47,360 nucleotides of DNA from JAVKDP01 sp040222185 (GTDB lineage Bacteria > Bacteroidota > Rhodothermia > Balneolales > Balneolaceae). The number at the start of each line of letters is the position of its first letter. Position 1 is the stretch's first letter. The position numbers and the translations under genes are program-made. Location of the stretch: positions 1 through 47,360 of the forward strand of contig JAVKDP010000040.1 of assembly GCA_040222185.1 (NCBI GenBank), given 5' to 3'. Below the pieces are notes generated by a model. It had not been told where the DNA came from, searched no databases, and worked only from the letters and a program-made list of their open reading frames with translations. This document shows positions 34,601 through 41,734 of this stretch, piece after piece.

Positions 34601-35430
34601 TCTTGTTCAAGTCCGAAAACTTTACGATAGAAGGCGTATAAACTACCAAAAATCGGTGGATTCAGATGGGTGTTCCCCGGCAAATATCCACCATGAGGAT
34701 CATGAGAAATAAGAGGGTGGTGAGCAGCGACTACCAGAAAGTCCTTCTCTCTTTTCTTTAGGATATCTTCCAGTTCCACCAGAAAATCTCCGCCATCTGC
34801 TAAATCATAATCACCGGTTTCACCGAATGGTTTATCATGCTTGTGTAGCCACCATTGCGTATCCAGTACAATAAGCCTGATGTCATCATTAAGCCTTGGA
34901 TCTTCGTCATCATCCATAAGCTCTAAATCAATTGGGCCGGGAAACCCATCATCTGGTAGAAAAGTATTCCCTCTATCAAGATAGGACTCTATATATGCTT
35001 CTAGTCGGCGAACCGCATTTAGTCCGTCTTTACCGCCATCATCCCAGTCATGATTTCCGGGAACAAAAACTACTCTTCCTTTAAAGTTTTCTACAGTTTT
35101 TAACTGTTCATTAATTCTTGCTTCGTAAAATGCCCTGTCCGGATCGGTTGAATCAGGTAGGCCATTATTATATATATTATCTCCAAGGAAAATTGCCGCA
35201 CTGTTTTTTCCTGCTTTCTCTAAAAATGACTCAAATAATTTTAAGTTTGGTTCCTGTACATCAAGAGAAGCCGAACCTGCATCTCCAATCAGAAACATTC
35301 TATAAATGAGCTCATCCTCACCCGGCGCACTTACTTGCTCCCAATCAGAGTTATTATGGCTTATATATGTTTTTGAACCAGAACACGACCAGAGGAAAAT
35401 GCTTATTAATACTATCGTAGCTTTTTTCAT
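31699..35430 (-). CDS. Lipoprotein with metallophosphoesterase, kinase-like middle and Omp85 barrel
   Basis: A 1243-residue protein. A lipoprotein signal with lipobox LWSC (Cys16) comes first. Residues 45-330 are a calcineurin-like phosphoesterase with all metal motifs: GDAG (49), GDNIYNN (83), GNHDWDD (125), HH (237) and GHAH (305). Residues 455-650 look like an atypical kinase fold: glycine-rich RMGGKGQSN (459), YVLRSVDK (479), LIGDWDRHFDQW (611) as a catalytic loop, and RDRDVAF (642) as a metal-binding loop. Residues 900-1243 are an Omp85/BamA-type barrel with LRGYRGNRFSG (1147), the loop-6 motif, and a terminal Phe. Phosphoesterase and barrel calls are confident; the kinase-like call is my pattern match. 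Confidence 0.85.
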   Translation of the reverse strand: MKKATIVLISIFLWSCSGSKTYISHNNSDWEQVSAPGEDELIYRMFLIGDAGSASLDVQEPNLKLFESFLEKAGKNSAAIFLGDNIYNNGLPDSTDPDRAFYEARINEQLKTVENFKGRVVFVPGNHDWDDGGKDGLNAVRRLEAYIESYLDRGNTFLPDDGFPGPIDLELMDDDEDPRLNDDIRLIVLDTQWWLHKHDKPFGETGDYDLADGGDFLVELEDILKKREKDFLVVAAHHPLISHDPHGGYLPGNTHLNPPIFGSLYAFYRKVFGLEQDIPHHEYKELSNTLQEMFLLNDNLIYASGHAHSLQYIKKSGKRETQHYIVSGSGTKSSFVAKGRGAEFNYEGKGFTTLNYYGDGSVWMEAWAPIGDGSSGRLLYKQVLKPATLDILQTEEGEVLEDIDYTDSTMVIAPNESYDNKGRLFRMVAGGHNRELWSIKSEYPVFDVTEMKGGLNLVRMGGKGQSNTLHLEADDGKEYVLRSVDKQAGKVWDESLKKTFALDLAQDQFSILNPYAAVVIPPLASAIGVYHTNPKIYYVPHDPQLGLYADQIGGQLALFEEKPDGDMSDLASVGNSEEVVAHRDMIRKVDGDIDHRVDQKLFARSRLLDMLIGDWDRHFDQWRWATFEPEDKQGKIYRPIPRDRDVAFMNMDGLLPTIAKFGPFFQYQNFGESYNGLIGLNYNSLPLTRRFTNQMTKEEWLEIALEMKEALTDEVIEKAVREYPKEVFEEIGEETIRNLKSRRDQLLEVTETYYGMISKFISIPGSNKRERFVIEALDKDRTRVQVYKLSGKGKQRDKYFDRTFNSKETEELRLYGMSGDDEFIFKGDRRSAIKLLVSGGPGDDKYEDISQNGAASKKVDIFESEIGNEYMVSRRSHIHRTKDPEDNFYDYERDFIWNRSFPGYFFSYNNDDGIFIGGGPKIIRNGFRKFPAVHHYFRVNYAPMSGAANIKYSGTWFERFGNWDLGLESAFLFPKSYRNFFGLGNETSQEDRNSNYFRARLTRYVFEPSIATTVNQALSIRLGNRTSITNVDDNRDEDNVINRDDLGFDDNAFKDQWFNTAFFEAVIKDIDTPVNPSQGYKLSVAADFNIGFYNTDNTFSRLSSDLQMFFPIRIAPQITFANRTGGAHNIGSFPFYESNSIGGTTNLRGYRGNRFSGRSTFYNNTELRIELFDFYKYLLGGKVGVSAFYDTGRVWTGGEDSSLWHKGYGGGLWFNLFDTILINSSLGHSVEGNLFELKAGFFF

Positions 35431-35527
35431 GCAATAATTTTAGGGAAGAAACTGATTGGATTAATCTACAAAAAAGAGGGTCGATTTCCAGTGTTATGAT
35501 GAGATGAAAAAACTACCGGATACAGCA

Positions 35528-35557
35528 AAGGCCCACTTTTGATGAGCCTTGTTTTTT
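35528..35557 (+). terminator. Orphan + strand terminator in the divergent gap
   Basis: Stem AAGGC (35528-35532) with GCCTT (35546-35550), plus an inner CA/TG pair, followed by GTTTTTTG. No annotated + strand gene lies before it since 31.6 kb, so it may end a short transcript. A 12-codon ORF starting at 35504 (MKKLPDTAKAHF) ends inside the stem. The stem is short, so this is a moderate call. Confidence 0.4.
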
Positions 35558-35632
35558 GATTAACTGGCACTAATATACGGCACTGAGGTACCCTCAACCA
35601 AATTTATTTGTATTTATATAACTAATGATAAT

Positions 35633-35656
35633 TAAAATTGTATTAATACAAATTTA
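35633..35656. promoter_or_regulatory. Palindromic candidate operator before the HTH gene
   Basis: A 14-base perfect palindrome TTGTATTAATACAA (35638-35651) extends to 24 bases with one mismatched pair. Half-site-like TTGTAT copies also occur at 35608 and 35660. It lies 46 bases before the GTG of the HTH gene, fitting an autoregulatory site. This is inference from symmetry in AT-rich DNA. Confidence 0.4.
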
Positions 35657-35701
35657 TAGTTGTATATTATATGTCTAAATAGTTAACAAAAATCTGTTTT
35701 T

Positions 35702-36112
35702 GTGCCCAGGAAAATAGGAAATCTTACTCTTTATTCTGTTGATGATCTGCATGAAATACTCGGATTATCAAAACTTACGCTTCGTGCTTACCTCAGAGAT
35801 GGTAAAATCAGGGCACGAAAACTAGGCGTGAGCTGGTATGTTACCGAAGATGCTATCAAAGAATATTTTGATGAACCCCAGGAAATTGTGCCCGCCAAAA
35901 AGAAAGCTTCCAATTTCCGGTATATCGTTCAGGGGGTTAATGATCTTGTAAGTGAAACCGAGGAGTGTGATACCATCCCAGAAGTACTTGAGATATTAAA
36001 TGAGCAGGCTATAATCAGTTTATTCCAGGTACAAATAGTAGATAAATCTTCGAATGAAGTTGTAGAAATAATTAAAGCCAGAGACTTTATAGAACGCCAT
36101 GCTAACTCTTGA
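35702..36112 (+). CDS. MerR/excisionase-type HTH DNA-binding protein
   Basis: A 136-residue protein starting at a GTG. Seen: an N-terminal winged HTH of the HTH_17/excisionase type (LTLYSVDDLHEILGLSKLTLRAYLRDGKIRARKLGVSWYVTEDAIKEYF, about 7-56). A Lys-rich joint and a C-terminal domain of about 65 residues with no family I can name follow. Excisionase-type HTHs are often found on mobile elements, but I see no integrase or attachment site. Its stop overlaps the next ORF by 14 bases. An AT-rich palindromic region precedes it. Confidence 0.75.
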   Translation: MPRKIGNLTLYSVDDLHEILGLSKLTLRAYLRDGKIRARKLGVSWYVTEDAIKEYFDEPQEIVPAKKKASNFRYIVQGVNDLVSETEECDTIPEVLEILNEQAIISLFQVQIVDKSSNEVVEIIKARDFIERHANS

Positions 36113-36386
36113 TCAAACAAACCTGGAAACTTTTAATTTTGGTGAAACGGAAGAGGATAAATTCTACGTGCTGGTAAATACTGTCAAAAACCCTGAAGGT
36201 ATTAATGTCACAAAGCTGGCTATGGCTGATCCCCGCATGTTCGATTCCATTTTAAGTGATATGGGCTGCATCTTAATGCTTAGTGGTGTGGAGATTAATG
36301 AGCTTGTTGCACGTGGCGCTCTTAAAGAGGATGCGCTACATGAGTCTTTGTATCAGCTCGCGAAGCAGGAAGGGGTTATAAGTTAA
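36099..36386 (+). CDS. Hypothetical protein coupled to the HTH gene
   Basis: A 95-residue acidic protein of no family I recognise. Seen: a strand-rich N-terminus (KFYVLVNTVKN) and helical segments (MADPRMFDSILSDMGCILML, EDALHESLYQLAKQEG), with no signal peptide or membrane segment. It overlaps the preceding HTH gene by 14 bases and ends 4 bases into the convergent Nudix gene. An HTH-plus-small-acidic-partner pair could be a regulator/antiregulator or toxin-antitoxin-like set, but nothing in sequence shows it. Confidence 0.6.
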   Translation: MLTLDQTNLETFNFGETEEDKFYVLVNTVKNPEGINVTKLAMADPRMFDSILSDMGCILMLSGVEINELVARGALKEDALHESLYQLAKQEGVIS

Positions 36387-36952
36387 CCAGCCTGATCAAT
36401 GGCTTTATTTTTCCACCACTCCCAGGCTCTGAGCAGGCAGATTACCGTTTTACCATCATTTATCTCACCATTGTGCACCATTTCGATTGCCTGCTTAAAA
36501 GGGATTCTTTCTTTCAACAAAAACTCGTCTTCATCCATATTCTGTTGATATGTTTTCAAGCCCCAGGCAACATAAATATGAATCACTTCATCAGAGTAAC
36601 CAATTCCCGGATAAAAGTGCCCGATATACTCGAATGACTCTGCCGTTAACCCGGTTTCTTCTTTAAGTTCCCTAAAGGCTGTTTCGTTTTGCGGTTCTCC
36701 AGAATCGATTTTACCCGCCGGAACCTCCCAAAATATCTGCTGTGCGGGGTACCTGAACTGGCGCACTAGCATAATGTCATCATTCTCAAAAACCGGAACC
36801 ACAGCACATGCCCCGGGGTGTTTTATCCATTCCCTGGTACCCTTCATCCCGTTAGGTAATTCTGCTTCGTCGTAAAAAACATGCAATAATTTGCCTTGAA
36901 AAACTTCCTCGGTAGACAGTCTTTTCTCCACGAGCTGATTTACGCTATTCAT
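36383..36952 (-). CDS. Nudix hydrolase, ADP-ribose pyrophosphatase type
   Basis: A 189-residue cytoplasmic enzyme. Seen: the complete Nudix box G-x5-E-x7-REL-x-EE-x-GL (GKIDSGE to REELKEETGL-type, read here as RELKEETGL). VPVFENDDIMLVRQFRYPAQQIFWEVPAG lies before it and FYPGIGYSDEVIHIYVA after. The spacing and the RQFRYP motif fit NudF-like ADP-sugar diphosphatases, which cleave ADP-ribose to AMP and ribose-5-phosphate. The exact substrate is unproven. It is convergent with the small ORF upstream. Confidence 0.9.
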   Translation of the reverse strand: MNSVNQLVEKRLSTEEVFQGKLLHVFYDEAELPNGMKGTREWIKHPGACAVVPVFENDDIMLVRQFRYPAQQIFWEVPAGKIDSGEPQNETAFRELKEETGLTAESFEYIGHFYPGIGYSDEVIHIYVAWGLKTYQQNMDEDEFLLKERIPFKQAIEMVHNGEINDGKTVICLLRAWEWWKNKAIDQAG

Positions 36953-37015
36953 AGTGGTTTTATCTCTTTAATGGCTTTAACTTTAGGATCAATATCGTAA
37001 ATAAATAAACAGTAT

Positions 37016-37606
37016 TTGGGCATCTCCAAAAACATAGATGGAAAAACCGTTGAGGTAACCGGAAAAGTTTTCACTTTTTCCAATGTCATCTCATTTAGCC
37101 GTGTTTTGATTGCATTTCCTGTAGTGTATTTACACTATCAGAATGGCCTCGCTGTAAATAATACCATTATTGCTCTCATAGCGTATGGTGTTATTTCTGA
37201 TTACCTGGACGGTTTGGTAGCCCGAAAAACGAATACTATTTCAGAGATTGGGAAAATGATTGACCCGATTTCGGATAAACTAAGCGCCGGAGCTCTTTTC
37301 ATTTATACCGTTTGGATTGGGTGGGTTCCTCTCTGGTTCCTGGTTATTTTTATAGCCAGAGACTTCTGCATTATGCTTGGCTCGGCATTTATTAAGCTTA
37401 AATATGGAAAAGTAGCCATGTCGACCATGACTGGTAAAATCTCAGTAAATGTTATCGCCTTGTACTGGATTGTAGTTTTCTTTTTCAGAGAAGAAACTGA
37501 AATACAATTTTACCTGTTAATAGCTTCCACTGCAATCATGGTCATTTCATTCTTTGATTATTTCTATCGATATAAAACTATAATGAAAGGCGCTGAATTC
37601 AATTAA
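37016..37606 (+). CDS. CDP-alcohol phosphatidyltransferase (PgsA-like)
   Basis: A 196-residue integral membrane enzyme of phospholipid synthesis, transferring a phosphatidyl group from CDP-diacylglycerol to an alcohol. The signature D-x2-DG-x2-AR-x8-G-x3-D-x3-D is complete (DYLDGLVARKTNTISEIGKM, then DPISD), near residues 62-87. Several membrane helices surround it. The start is a TTG at 37016: an in-frame stop lies 18 bases upstream and no ATG occurs before the conserved region. It probably makes phosphatidylglycerophosphate, but the alcohol cannot be read from sequence. ftsY follows 5 bases after the stop. Confidence 0.88.
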   Translation: MGISKNIDGKTVEVTGKVFTFSNVISFSRVLIAFPVVYLHYQNGLAVNNTIIALIAYGVISDYLDGLVARKTNTISEIGKMIDPISDKLSAGALFIYTVWIGWVPLWFLVIFIARDFCIMLGSAFIKLKYGKVAMSTMTGKISVNVIALYWIVVFFFREETEIQFYLLIASTAIMVISFFDYFYRYKTIMKGAEFN

Positions 37607-37611
37607 GAGAC

Positions 37612-38565
37612 ATGGGATTTTTTGAAAAAATTGGTTTAAAGAAGAAAGAGACACTAGAACAAGGTGTTGAAAAAAGCCGATCCGGTATCCTCAGTAAACT
37701 AGGAAAAGCCTTTGCTGGGAAAGATACTGTTGACGACGAAACGCTGGATCAGCTGGAAGAAATCCTGATTACTTCTGATGTAGGCGTTGCTACAACCCTG
37801 GAAATCATCAAAAGAATTGAAGCCCGGGTAGCAAAAGATAAATTTGTCACTCAGAGCGAACTCCAGGCAATCCTTAGAGAAGAGATTGTATCCTTGTTAC
37901 AGGAAAACAGTGTAGAACGACCTGCAGAGTTTGATGCCCCGCTTCCAAGTACTCCTCACATTGTTCTTATTGTTGGGGTAAATGGAGTTGGTAAAACTAC
38001 AACTATTGGAAAACTTGCTCACTCTTATAAAAACGCCGGCAGAAAGGTACTGCTTGGGGCCGGAGATACTTTCCGGGCTGCAGCCGTAGACCAGTTAAAA
38101 ATCTGGAGTGAACGAGCAGACGTCCCTATTATAGAGCAAGGCCAGGATGCAGATCCAGCAGCTGTTGCTTTTGATACTGCTTCTGCCGCTAAATCGCGCG
38201 GCTTTGATATCGCCTTAATTGATACTGCCGGAAGACTCCATAACAAGAAGGCTTTGATGGATGAACTTTCTAAAATTAAAAGAGTGATGAGCAAAGTAAT
38301 TGACGACGCTCCTCATGAAGTGATTTTAGTGCTTGATGCCTCTACAGGTCAAAATGCAATGCAACAAGCCAAAGCTTTTACTGAAGCCGTAGATATTACC
38401 GGGCTGGCTCTTACAAAGCTAGATGGAACAGCTAAAGGCGGAATTGTAATTGGCATTTCGAACGAGCTCAATGTTCCTGTGAAATATATTGGACTGGGAG
38501 AAGGAATAGACGATTTACAGGTTTTTGACAAAACCTCTTTTGTAAACGCATTATTCGGTGAATAA
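37612..38565 (+). CDS. ftsY: Signal recognition particle receptor FtsY
   Basis: A 317-residue SRP GTPase that receives ribosome-SRP complexes at the membrane. Seen: a short N-terminal segment and N domain (LDQLEEILITSDVGVATTLEIIKRI), the G1 loop GVNGVGKTTTIGKLA near residue 124, DTFRAAAVDQL, DTAGRLHNKKALMDEL, and TKLDGTAKGG near 275. The long acidic A domain of E. coli FtsY is absent, as in many bacteria. It lies 5 bases after the phospholipid synthesis gene, a sensible pairing since FtsY binds anionic lipids. Confidence 0.96.
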   Translation: MGFFEKIGLKKKETLEQGVEKSRSGILSKLGKAFAGKDTVDDETLDQLEEILITSDVGVATTLEIIKRIEARVAKDKFVTQSELQAILREEIVSLLQENSVERPAEFDAPLPSTPHIVLIVGVNGVGKTTTIGKLAHSYKNAGRKVLLGAGDTFRAAAVDQLKIWSERADVPIIEQGQDADPAAVAFDTASAAKSRGFDIALIDTAGRLHNKKALMDELSKIKRVMSKVIDDAPHEVILVLDASTGQNAMQQAKAFTEAVDITGLALTKLDGTAKGGIVIGISNELNVPVKYIGLGEGIDDLQVFDKTSFVNALFGE

Positions 38566-38567
38566 AA

Positions 38568-38600
38568 AAAGCCAGGTGAACACCTGGCTTTCAATTTTTT
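38568..38600. terminator. Bidirectional terminator after ftsY
   Basis: Stem AAAGCCAGGTG (38568-38578) with CACCTGGCTTT (38581-38591), followed by TTTTTT at 38595-38600 on the + strand. On the - strand the stem is followed by a run of seven T, which is the stronger tail. This supports a real minus-strand transcript arriving from 38763. Confidence 0.85.
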
Positions 38601-38763
38601 AACCACCTTCTCCAGGAGGTTTCGTTGGCTTTTCTGGTCCATCTTCAACAGGATCATCTCCACCATCAAGTTTCTGTTTTAATTTGTACTCCTTAAGCTT
38701 AATGTAATCCATAGGCTCCTCGAATTGAGATTTTAATATTGACTTAAAAAACATGATATTCAT
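38599..38763 (-). CDS. Small 54-residue hypothetical protein
   Basis: Begins MNIMFFKSILKSQFEEPMDYI, followed by a Lys-rich helix (KLKEYKLKQK) and a Gly/Asp/Pro-rich tail (DGGDDPVEDG...PPGEGG). It has no signal peptide or family I know. Support: an open frame filling the gap between ftsY and the CHAT gene, and a stop placed exactly before a hairpin with a strong minus-strand T-tract. A second ATG lies 3 codons in. No clear Shine-Dalgarno is visible. Confidence 0.5.
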   Translation of the reverse strand: MNIMFFKSILKSQFEEPMDYIKLKEYKLKQKLDGGDDPVEDGPEKPTKPPGEGG

Positions 38764-38801
38764 CTCAATTTCAACCCAATTTTATACGGACTTTCACTTA
38801 A

Positions 38802-41018
38802 ATGCGCGCCTTTTGCTCTATTGTTCTTTTCTGCATTCTATTTGGCTTCACGTCCGCTCATGGTCAAGAATGGATAACCGATTATGATTCATCATATAGT
38901 GCCGGAAATACACTTAGGAAAGACAAAAAATTTACAGAGGCGTCCACTCTCTTTTCTGTTGCTTATCAACTTGCTGCAAAATACTCAGATGGCACTCGCG
39001 CTGCTGATGCGGGACTTGCGTATGGAGAATGTCTTGTCCTTCAAGGTTTAATTAGTGATGGGGTTAAGGTTCTTGAAGAGGTAGATCTGAAATATTATGA
39101 TGATTATCCTCCTGAAAGAAAAGCTTCGTTTAAAAATAGAATCGGTTGGGGTTATGGTTATTTAGGTGATTCCGAACGTGCAGTACCGCAATACAAACTC
39201 GGTCTTGATCTCGCCCTTCAATACAATGACACTTTGAATATTGTAAAAATTGCGAATAATTTATCCAATCGGTCTGTTCCCATTGGCGATTATGATGGCT
39301 CTATCGAATATGCGAATCTTGTAATTAAGTATACCCCGGAAAACGATTACTACCGGCTCGCAAACATTAGCATTTCTATTTATGTAGCATACTTATACAA
39401 AGGTATGTATGATACTGCTGCGCCACATTTGTTTAAAAGCTGTGAACTTGGTGAATCTATTAAGAATGATGCCGTTCTCTCCCTTTGTTATTACTATTTA
39501 AGTGATTATTACAAGAACAGGAACGATTACAGCAAAGCCATTACTTCCTCAGAGAAGGGGCTGGCTCTGGCTAATAAAATTAACGACAAAGAAGACGTTG
39601 CCCGCTACTACTACCTTCTCGGTGATCTTTATTTGTCAATCGAAGAAGTTGATCGGGCTTTAAGCTATTTAAACAGGGTTGTTGATTACTACGAGATTGC
39701 TGGTAATAAAACCTTACTGGCAGAAGCCCTGGTTAAGATCGCAGAATGTTTCCGGCTCAAGAAAAATTATGATGAAGCAGAACGACTACTTCTCCTCGCC
39801 CTGGAATATTATGAGCCATACGACGTCCCTTATCTTAAAGGAAGAGCTCTCATCTTTTTAGCAGATATAAAAATTCAGCAAAAAAAGGATGCTGAAGCCA
39901 TGCCATATCTCCAGGCATCAAATGATATCGGGGTTGAACGGGATAATTTCTGGCTGAGGCAGGATAGTCAGTCACGCCTAATTAAGATTGATAATTCTAT
40001 TCTATCTCCTGAAGAAAAGCTCCAATTAAGTAAAAAAGTTAACCAGGCTGCTCAGCGATTATCTCTAAATGCTCTGCTCTGGTCGGAAAGAAACCTTGCG
40101 AAGTCTTATAGTGCCGTAGATTCTGACAGTGCTTTTTTCTGGGCGGAGAGTTCTTTTGAGCTGATTGAAAAAGGCCGCCGAAGTTTTAAAGGAGGCACAC
40201 TTAAAGCCGGGCTCTTTGCAGATCACGCTAACTACTACAACGAAGTTGGTTCCTGGTATGCAAATAAGAAAGGAGACATTTCTAAAGCTTTTGAATTGGT
40301 TGAAGCATCCAAAGCCAGGGCACTGCTTGATGAGCTCGCTGAAGCCAATCAACATGAAGAGCTAAAGTTGGATGAAGCTAGCCAAATGCAGCTGCTTGAA
40401 CTTCAAAAAACAACCGATCAACTTTACCGGGCCCGGGAAGCGGCTTCAGATGAAGCAGAGTTCCAAAGGCTTACTAACGAGATAGGCGATGCTGAACTTA
40501 GGTATGACTCTGCTCTCGAACGAATTGCTTCAAACAACCCAGCTTGGAGCCAATTCCTATACCCGGAAACTCTCTCTCTTAAAGAGGTACAAAAGCTAAC
40601 TGATTCTGAAACTGCAATCATTGAATATGCTTTCACAGATGAAAAGCTTCTTATCTTTTTTATCTCAGAGAATGATGCATTTTACTATGAAAGTGATCCT
40701 ATCCCGTTCCTGGCTGATAGCCTGGCATCTTCAATCAATGATTTCCGGGATGCAATTGTAGAGCAAGCTGATAGGTCAGTTCTTGCTACTAAGTCAGAAG
40801 ACTTGTTTGGCCTGCTTTTAGAACCTTTTGAAGATAAAATTACCGGGTTCTCAAATCTTATTATTGTTCCTGATGCCCTATTTCTTTTCTCCCTTTCGAC
40901 GCTCTACAGCATAACGGACGGTATCTTGTCAGCGATTTCACCATCAACCATTTACCTTCTGTTAGTGTTTATAATCATATTCAGTCTCCTCGGAGAAAAA
41001 CTTCAAAATCTCTTTTAG
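38802..41018 (+). CDS. TPR part of a TPR-CHAT protease, ending at a frameshift
   Basis: A 738-residue frame with a signal peptide (MRAFCSIVLFCILFGFTSAHGQ), then TPR repeats over about 30-480, a helical stretch (about 500-590) and the beginning of a CHAT domain (ETAIIEYAFTDEKLLIFFIS, LIIVPDALFLFSLSTLY). The homologous reading then leaves this frame near 40905-40913. The last 35 or so residues (from about SITDGIL) are out-of-frame and stop at 41018. The continuing frame encodes the rest of CHAT. The intact product would be about 970 residues, exported or membrane-associated. This may be a pseudogene, a sequencing error or, less likely, a recoding site. Confidence 0.8.
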   Translation: MRAFCSIVLFCILFGFTSAHGQEWITDYDSSYSAGNTLRKDKKFTEASTLFSVAYQLAAKYSDGTRAADAGLAYGECLVLQGLISDGVKVLEEVDLKYYDDYPPERKASFKNRIGWGYGYLGDSERAVPQYKLGLDLALQYNDTLNIVKIANNLSNRSVPIGDYDGSIEYANLVIKYTPENDYYRLANISISIYVAYLYKGMYDTAAPHLFKSCELGESIKNDAVLSLCYYYLSDYYKNRNDYSKAITSSEKGLALANKINDKEDVARYYYLLGDLYLSIEEVDRALSYLNRVVDYYEIAGNKTLLAEALVKIAECFRLKKNYDEAERLLLLALEYYEPYDVPYLKGRALIFLADIKIQQKKDAEAMPYLQASNDIGVERDNFWLRQDSQSRLIKIDNSILSPEEKLQLSKKVNQAAQRLSLNALLWSERNLAKSYSAVDSDSAFFWAESSFELIEKGRRSFKGGTLKAGLFADHANYYNEVGSWYANKKGDISKAFELVEASKARALLDELAEANQHEELKLDEASQMQLLELQKTTDQLYRAREAASDEAEFQRLTNEIGDAELRYDSALERIASNNPAWSQFLYPETLSLKEVQKLTDSETAIIEYAFTDEKLLIFFISENDAFYYESDPIPFLADSLASSINDFRDAIVEQADRSVLATKSEDLFGLLLEPFEDKITGFSNLIIVPDALFLFSLSTLYSITDGILSAISPSTIYLLLVFIIIFSLLGEKLQNLF

Positions 41019-41722
41019 CTGTTGCCAGCTCAGGGTTTACAACGAATACAGATAACAGCCTGGGTACGCAAAACGCATTCGCCGCTCTTCCTTTTACCTT
41101 AATTGAGGTCGACTCTATAGCTACTAACTTTGAAGGTGAGTCAAAAACCGTTTTAAAAAATGATGCCGTTACAGAGGCTTCAATAAAAAATATCTCTCTA
41201 GATCAGTACAAGTATATTCACTTTGCAACTCACGGTGACATTAATGAAGTAACTCCTTCACAAAGCGGACTGATCCTTTCTAAAAAACAAGAAACCGAAA
41301 TCCTGTTTGGTGAGGATGGGCTTTTGAATGCTAAAGAAATTGCTTCATTAAACCTCAATGCTGACCTGGTTGTATTGAGTGCTTGTAATACCGGAATGGG
41401 ACGCGTAATAACGGGTGAAGGCCTTCTTGGTTTACAGCGTTCTTTTTTGGCCGCGGGTGCTTCTTCTGTTGTTTCGAGCCTTTGGAGCATCTACGACCGT
41501 AGCACTCCTTTATTTATGCAAACATTCTACAGCAAACTTTCTGACTATGAAGAGAATGACTCCGGGTTCATTAACAGATTTCTCCGCTGGTCAAACCTTA
41601 GCAATCCTAAGCTGGTCAACAATAACGCCCTGGCATTACGGGATGCAAAGCTTGAGATGATTGAACATCCCTACTATAGTCATCCCGTTCATTGGGCTTC
41701 TTTTGTAATAACAGGCAAGTAA
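40913..41722 (+). pseudogene. CHAT caspase-like protease part, shifted frame
   Basis: The frame from 40913 continues the CHAT domain without a stop: NGRYLVSDFTINHLPSVSVY, then LPFTLIEVDSIATNF, the catalytic His in IHFATHGD (codon at 41231) and the catalytic Cys in LSACNTGMG (codon at 41384). GLQRSFLAAGASSVVSSLWSIYDRST and HPVHWASFVITGK follow at the end. Both catalytic residues are intact, so the break is recent or artificial. Without the upstream frame there is no good start. A TTG at 41324 would begin after the His. CHAT proteases cut specific protein partners, often in defence or signalling. Confidence 0.8.
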
Positions 41723-41734
41723 ACTGAAAAGCTC

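Noticed and set aside
35702..36112. Excisionase-like HTH as a sign of a prophage or integrative element
   Set aside because: No integrase, attachment repeat, tRNA or phage gene nearby; flanking genes are chromosomal housekeeping genes.
38349..38669. 106-codon minus-strand ORF across the ftsY end
   Set aside because: Shadow of ftsY in another frame; the better minus-strand frame here is the 54-codon one at 38599-38763.
40905..40985. Programmed ribosomal frameshift in the CHAT gene
   Set aside because: No slippery heptamer, and no clear downstream stem or pseudoknot; mutation or error is simpler.
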